Below, piece after piece: positions 6,305-7,766 of a stretch of 7,766 nucleotides of DNA. The stretch covers positions 1 through 7,766 of the forward strand of contig JAUZEI010000020.1 in the NCBI GenBank assembly GCA_030839105.1, in the 5' to 3' direction. A model generated the notes under the pieces. It did not search any database. It saw only the letters and a program-made list of their open reading frames with translations, and was not told the origin of the DNA. How positions within the stretch are numbered: position 1 is the first letter of the stretch; each line of letters begins with the position of its first letter. A program made the translations under genes and the position numbers. This DNA is from Actinomycetota bacterium. Its GTDB lineage: Bacteria; Actinomycetota; Acidimicrobiia; IMCC26256; PALSA-610.

Positions 6305-7393
6305 GTGACCGCGGCCACCGAGAAAGACCTGGTCAGGCGGCGTCTACGGGGGCAACTACTCAGCGGACGCCCCGCGTCGAGTCCCGAAGCCGTGGTGCAA
6401 CGGATCCTCGCGGTCCAGGCCCAGGACGGACGCGGGGCACGGCTCGCCGTCCGCAGCCGCGCTTCGGGCACCGGGCTGCATGCCGCCGATGTGGACGCCG
6501 CCCTGAGCGAACGCCGGTCGCTGCTCATCACGTGGCTGAATCGGGGCACGCTCCAACTCGTCGGCGCCGACGACTACTGGTGGTTGCACCCGCTCACGAC
6601 CCCGCAGATCGCGGTCACGAACCGAACCCGGCTGCACCAAGAAGGCGTCAGCGATCGCCAGGCGGCGCGTGGGGTGGAGGTTGTGGTCGACGCGGTGCGC
6701 TCGCACGGCGCGCAGACCCGTGCCGAGTTGCGCAAACGACTCGACGCGGCGCACGTTCCGACCAAGGGTCAGGCCCTCGTGCACGTGCTGCTGGCCGCGT
6801 CGCTCCGCAGTGATGTCGTGCGCGGGCCCATGCGGGGGTCGGAGCATGCGTTCGTAAGTGCGTCCGACTGGTTGGGTGAGCCGCCGGAACCACTCGCGCG
6901 GGCGGATGGGCTCGCGCGCCTGGCGCGGCGATATCTCGATGGGCACGCGCCGGCCGACCCTCGAGACCTCGCACGGTGGGCCGGGGTGACGTTGCGGGAC
7001 GCGCGCGCCGCGTTCGACGGCATCGTCGACGCGCTGGTGCCGCGCGCCGATGGCCTCTTCGATCTCGCGACGCGGGGCACCGCGCCACCGCTCCCGAACC
7101 CGCGACTCCTCGGTCCGTTCGATCCGTTGCTGCACGGCTGGGTGTCGCGCGCACCGATCATCGGGTCGTACGGCGGCATCGTGACGACCAACGGCTTGTT
7201 CCGGCCCTTTGCGCTCGTTGACGGCCGAGCCGTCGCGACGTGGGGATTGAGCGCGTCGACGTTGACGGTGAAGCCCCTGGAAAGGCTGAAGCCCGCAGTG
7301 GTGACGGCCCTGCGCGCCGATGCCGCGGATGTTCTGCGCTTCCTCGACCGGAGTGATGGATGCGAAATCGTGGTCGACACGAGGTCGACATAG
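6305..7393 (+). CDS. HTH_42 (AlkZ/YcaQ-like) winged-helix protein, probable DNA glycosylase
   Basis: This 362-residue protein belongs to the winged-helix superfamily whose studied members, AlkZ and YcaQ, remove alkylated bases or unhook interstrand crosslinks. It has VQAQDGRGARLAVRSR at 37-52, with the catalytic-type Q-x-Q at Gln38 and Gln40; AlkZ uses Gln37 and Gln39 (from memory), while YcaQ-like members carry Q-x-D. Further family blocks are TWLNRGTLQLV (76-86; usual wording RGTLHLV), LLGPFDPLLHGW (268-279) and a C-terminal GLFRPFALVDGRAVATW (297-313). Length is close to AlkZ. I chose GTG 6305, which follows AGGCGG by about 8 nt; the open frame extends upstream to 5630, but that part is the antisense of the DUF6069 gene. 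No antibiotic cluster is visible, so a self-resistance role is not supported. Catalytic activity is inferred only. Confidence 0.85.
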   Translation: MTAATEKDLVRRRLRGQLLSGRPASSPEAVVQRILAVQAQDGRGARLAVRSRASGTGLHAADVDAALSERRSLLITWLNRGTLQLVGADDYWWLHPLTTPQIAVTNRTRLHQEGVSDRQAARGVEVVVDAVRSHGAQTRAELRKRLDAAHVPTKGQALVHVLLAASLRSDVVRGPMRGSEHAFVSASDWLGEPPEPLARADGLARLARRYLDGHAPADPRDLARWAGVTLRDARAAFDGIVDALVPRADGLFDLATRGTAPPLPNPRLLGPFDPLLHGWVSRAPIIGSYGGIVTTNGLFRPFALVDGRAVATWGLSASTLTVKPLERLKPAVVTALRADAADVLRFLDRSDGCEIVVDTRST

Positions 7394-7406
7394 GAGCGGG
7401 TGCTCC
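7393..7406. terminator. Candidate hairpin between convergent genes
   Basis: GGAGC (7393-7397) pairs with GCTCC (7402-7406) around loop GGGT. It nearly fills the 17-nt gap between the TAG of the HTH_42 gene and the stop of the repeat protein on the other strand. Its symmetry could serve both directions, but the stem is short and no T-run follows on either side. Confidence 0.35.
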
Positions 7407-7410
7407 CGGT

Positions 7411-7766
7411 TCAGTGGTGTGCGTCGCCGAACGGATAGGTCGTGCCGTCTGCGGCGATGATCCAGTAGCCGCGGGTCGATCGTGTCGGGACGAGGCCGAC
7501 GATCGGCGCGGTGACACTTCGGCCCACGATCGATCCGTAGAACCGGACGTCGCCGTAGGCAAAAACGCCTCCGTCCGCGGCGACGAGCCAATAACCCGTG
7601 TCGGAGCAGTTGGGCACGACGTCGAAGATCGGCGAGCGCAGCGCGAGGTTGGCCATGGATCCGTGGAATCTTGCGTCGCCGAAGGTGAAGACGCCACCGT
7701 CGGTAGCGACGGTGTAATAGCCGTTGCCACTGCACGTTGTTGCGATGCCGGCCATCGACTTGTTGA
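7411..7766 (-). CDS. 3' end of a GYWLVAADGGVF-repeat protein, cut by the window edge
   Basis: At least 114 residues are visible, ending at the TGA at 7413-7411. The first in-window ATG (7755) falls inside a repeat unit. The frame stays open to the edge and the preceding codons read NKS, so SMAGIA lines up with the APIVGL start of later units. The gene therefore begins beyond the window. Three units share the core GY[WY]-x-[VI]-A-[AT]-D-G-[GT]-x-[FY]-x-[FY]-G-D and are spaced exactly 42 residues apart (GYY at 12, GYW at 54 and 96). The last stops right after its GDAHH. Such units are common at the C-terminus of long secreted or surface proteins in Acidimicrobiia. A beta-rich, perhaps propeller-like fold is my inference. 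The partner domain and function cannot be seen here. Confidence 0.85.
   Translation of the reverse strand, partial: NKSMAGIATTCSGNGYYTVATDGGVFTFGDARFHGSMANLALRSPIFDVVPNCSDTGYWLVAADGGVFAYGDVRFYGSIVGRSVTAPIVGLVPTRSTRGYWIIAADGTTYPFGDAHH
7414..7722 (-). repeat. Tandem 126-bp coding repeat (two full units and one partial)
   Basis: Units begin at 7722, 7596 and 7470 (reading leftward), each with a GYY/GYW codon triplet followed by the A-D-G and F-G-D cores. The exact 126-bp spacing corresponds to 42 residues. The third unit has 19 residues before the stop. The nucleotide copies have diverged, so this is an old protein-level repeat rather than a recent duplication. Confidence 0.8.

Noticed and set aside
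6356..7735. 459-codon - strand frame opposite the HTH_42 gene
   Set aside because: Extremely Arg-rich and crossing the end of the repeat protein; a shadow, not a gene.
1..7766. CRISPR arrays, tRNA or rRNA genes, insertion sequences, phage or toxin-antitoxin genes
   Set aside because: No regular spacer-repeat array, cloverleaf-type sequence, transposase or terminal inverted repeat was seen on reading either strand.

Overview
The window is very GC-rich, with strong G/C bias at third codon positions and several GTG starts, which points to a high-GC actinobacterium. The best lineage clue is at the right edge. A secreted-type protein there has tandem GYWLVAADGGVFAYGD-like units, which I know mainly from Acidimicrobiia (from memory, not searched). 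A soil or environmental member of that class is my best guess.

Left part (about 242-3934, + strand): a compact four-gene operon for uptake and cleavage of an organosulfur compound. It encodes an SsuA/TauA-type lipoprotein, an SsuC/TauC-type permease that starts inside the lipoprotein stop codon, an SsuB/TauB-type ATPase whose start lies 19 nt inside the permease gene, and a TauD-family Fe(II)/2-oxoglutarate dioxygenase. The ABC system would import a sulfonate or alkyl sulfate ester. The dioxygenase would hydroxylate the carbon next to the sulfur group and release sulfite or sulfate. No flavin monooxygenase (SsuD) or reductase (SsuE) is present. The dioxygenase keeps the residues that hold iron, 2-oxoglutarate and the sulfonate/sulfate group, but differs from taurine dioxygenase at positions contacting the taurine amine. 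The substrate may therefore not be taurine.

Middle part (4042-6181, - strand): reading right to left, a DUF6069-type four-helix membrane protein, a YCII/DGPF-domain protein, and an ECF42-type sigma factor with a long C-terminal extension. The pair of DGPF protein and ECF42 sigma factor is a known conserved association, and no anti-sigma factor is visible. A 16-bp palindrome lies in the gap between the DUF6069 and DGPF genes.

Right part (6305-7766): a + strand gene for an HTH_42 (AlkZ/YcaQ-like) protein carrying a Q-A-Q motif where AlkZ has its catalytic glutamines. It converges on the 3' end of the repeat protein on the - strand, with only 17 nt between them and a small hairpin in the gap. 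The first 132 bases hold what may be the 3' end of another + strand gene, possibly frameshifted.

No RNA genes, CRISPR arrays, insertion sequences or phage genes were seen. The individual modules are recognisable. I see no clear evidence of a wholly new system. The most open questions are the dioxygenase substrate, the role of DUF6069 beside the ECF42 pair, and the job of the glycosylase-like protein.
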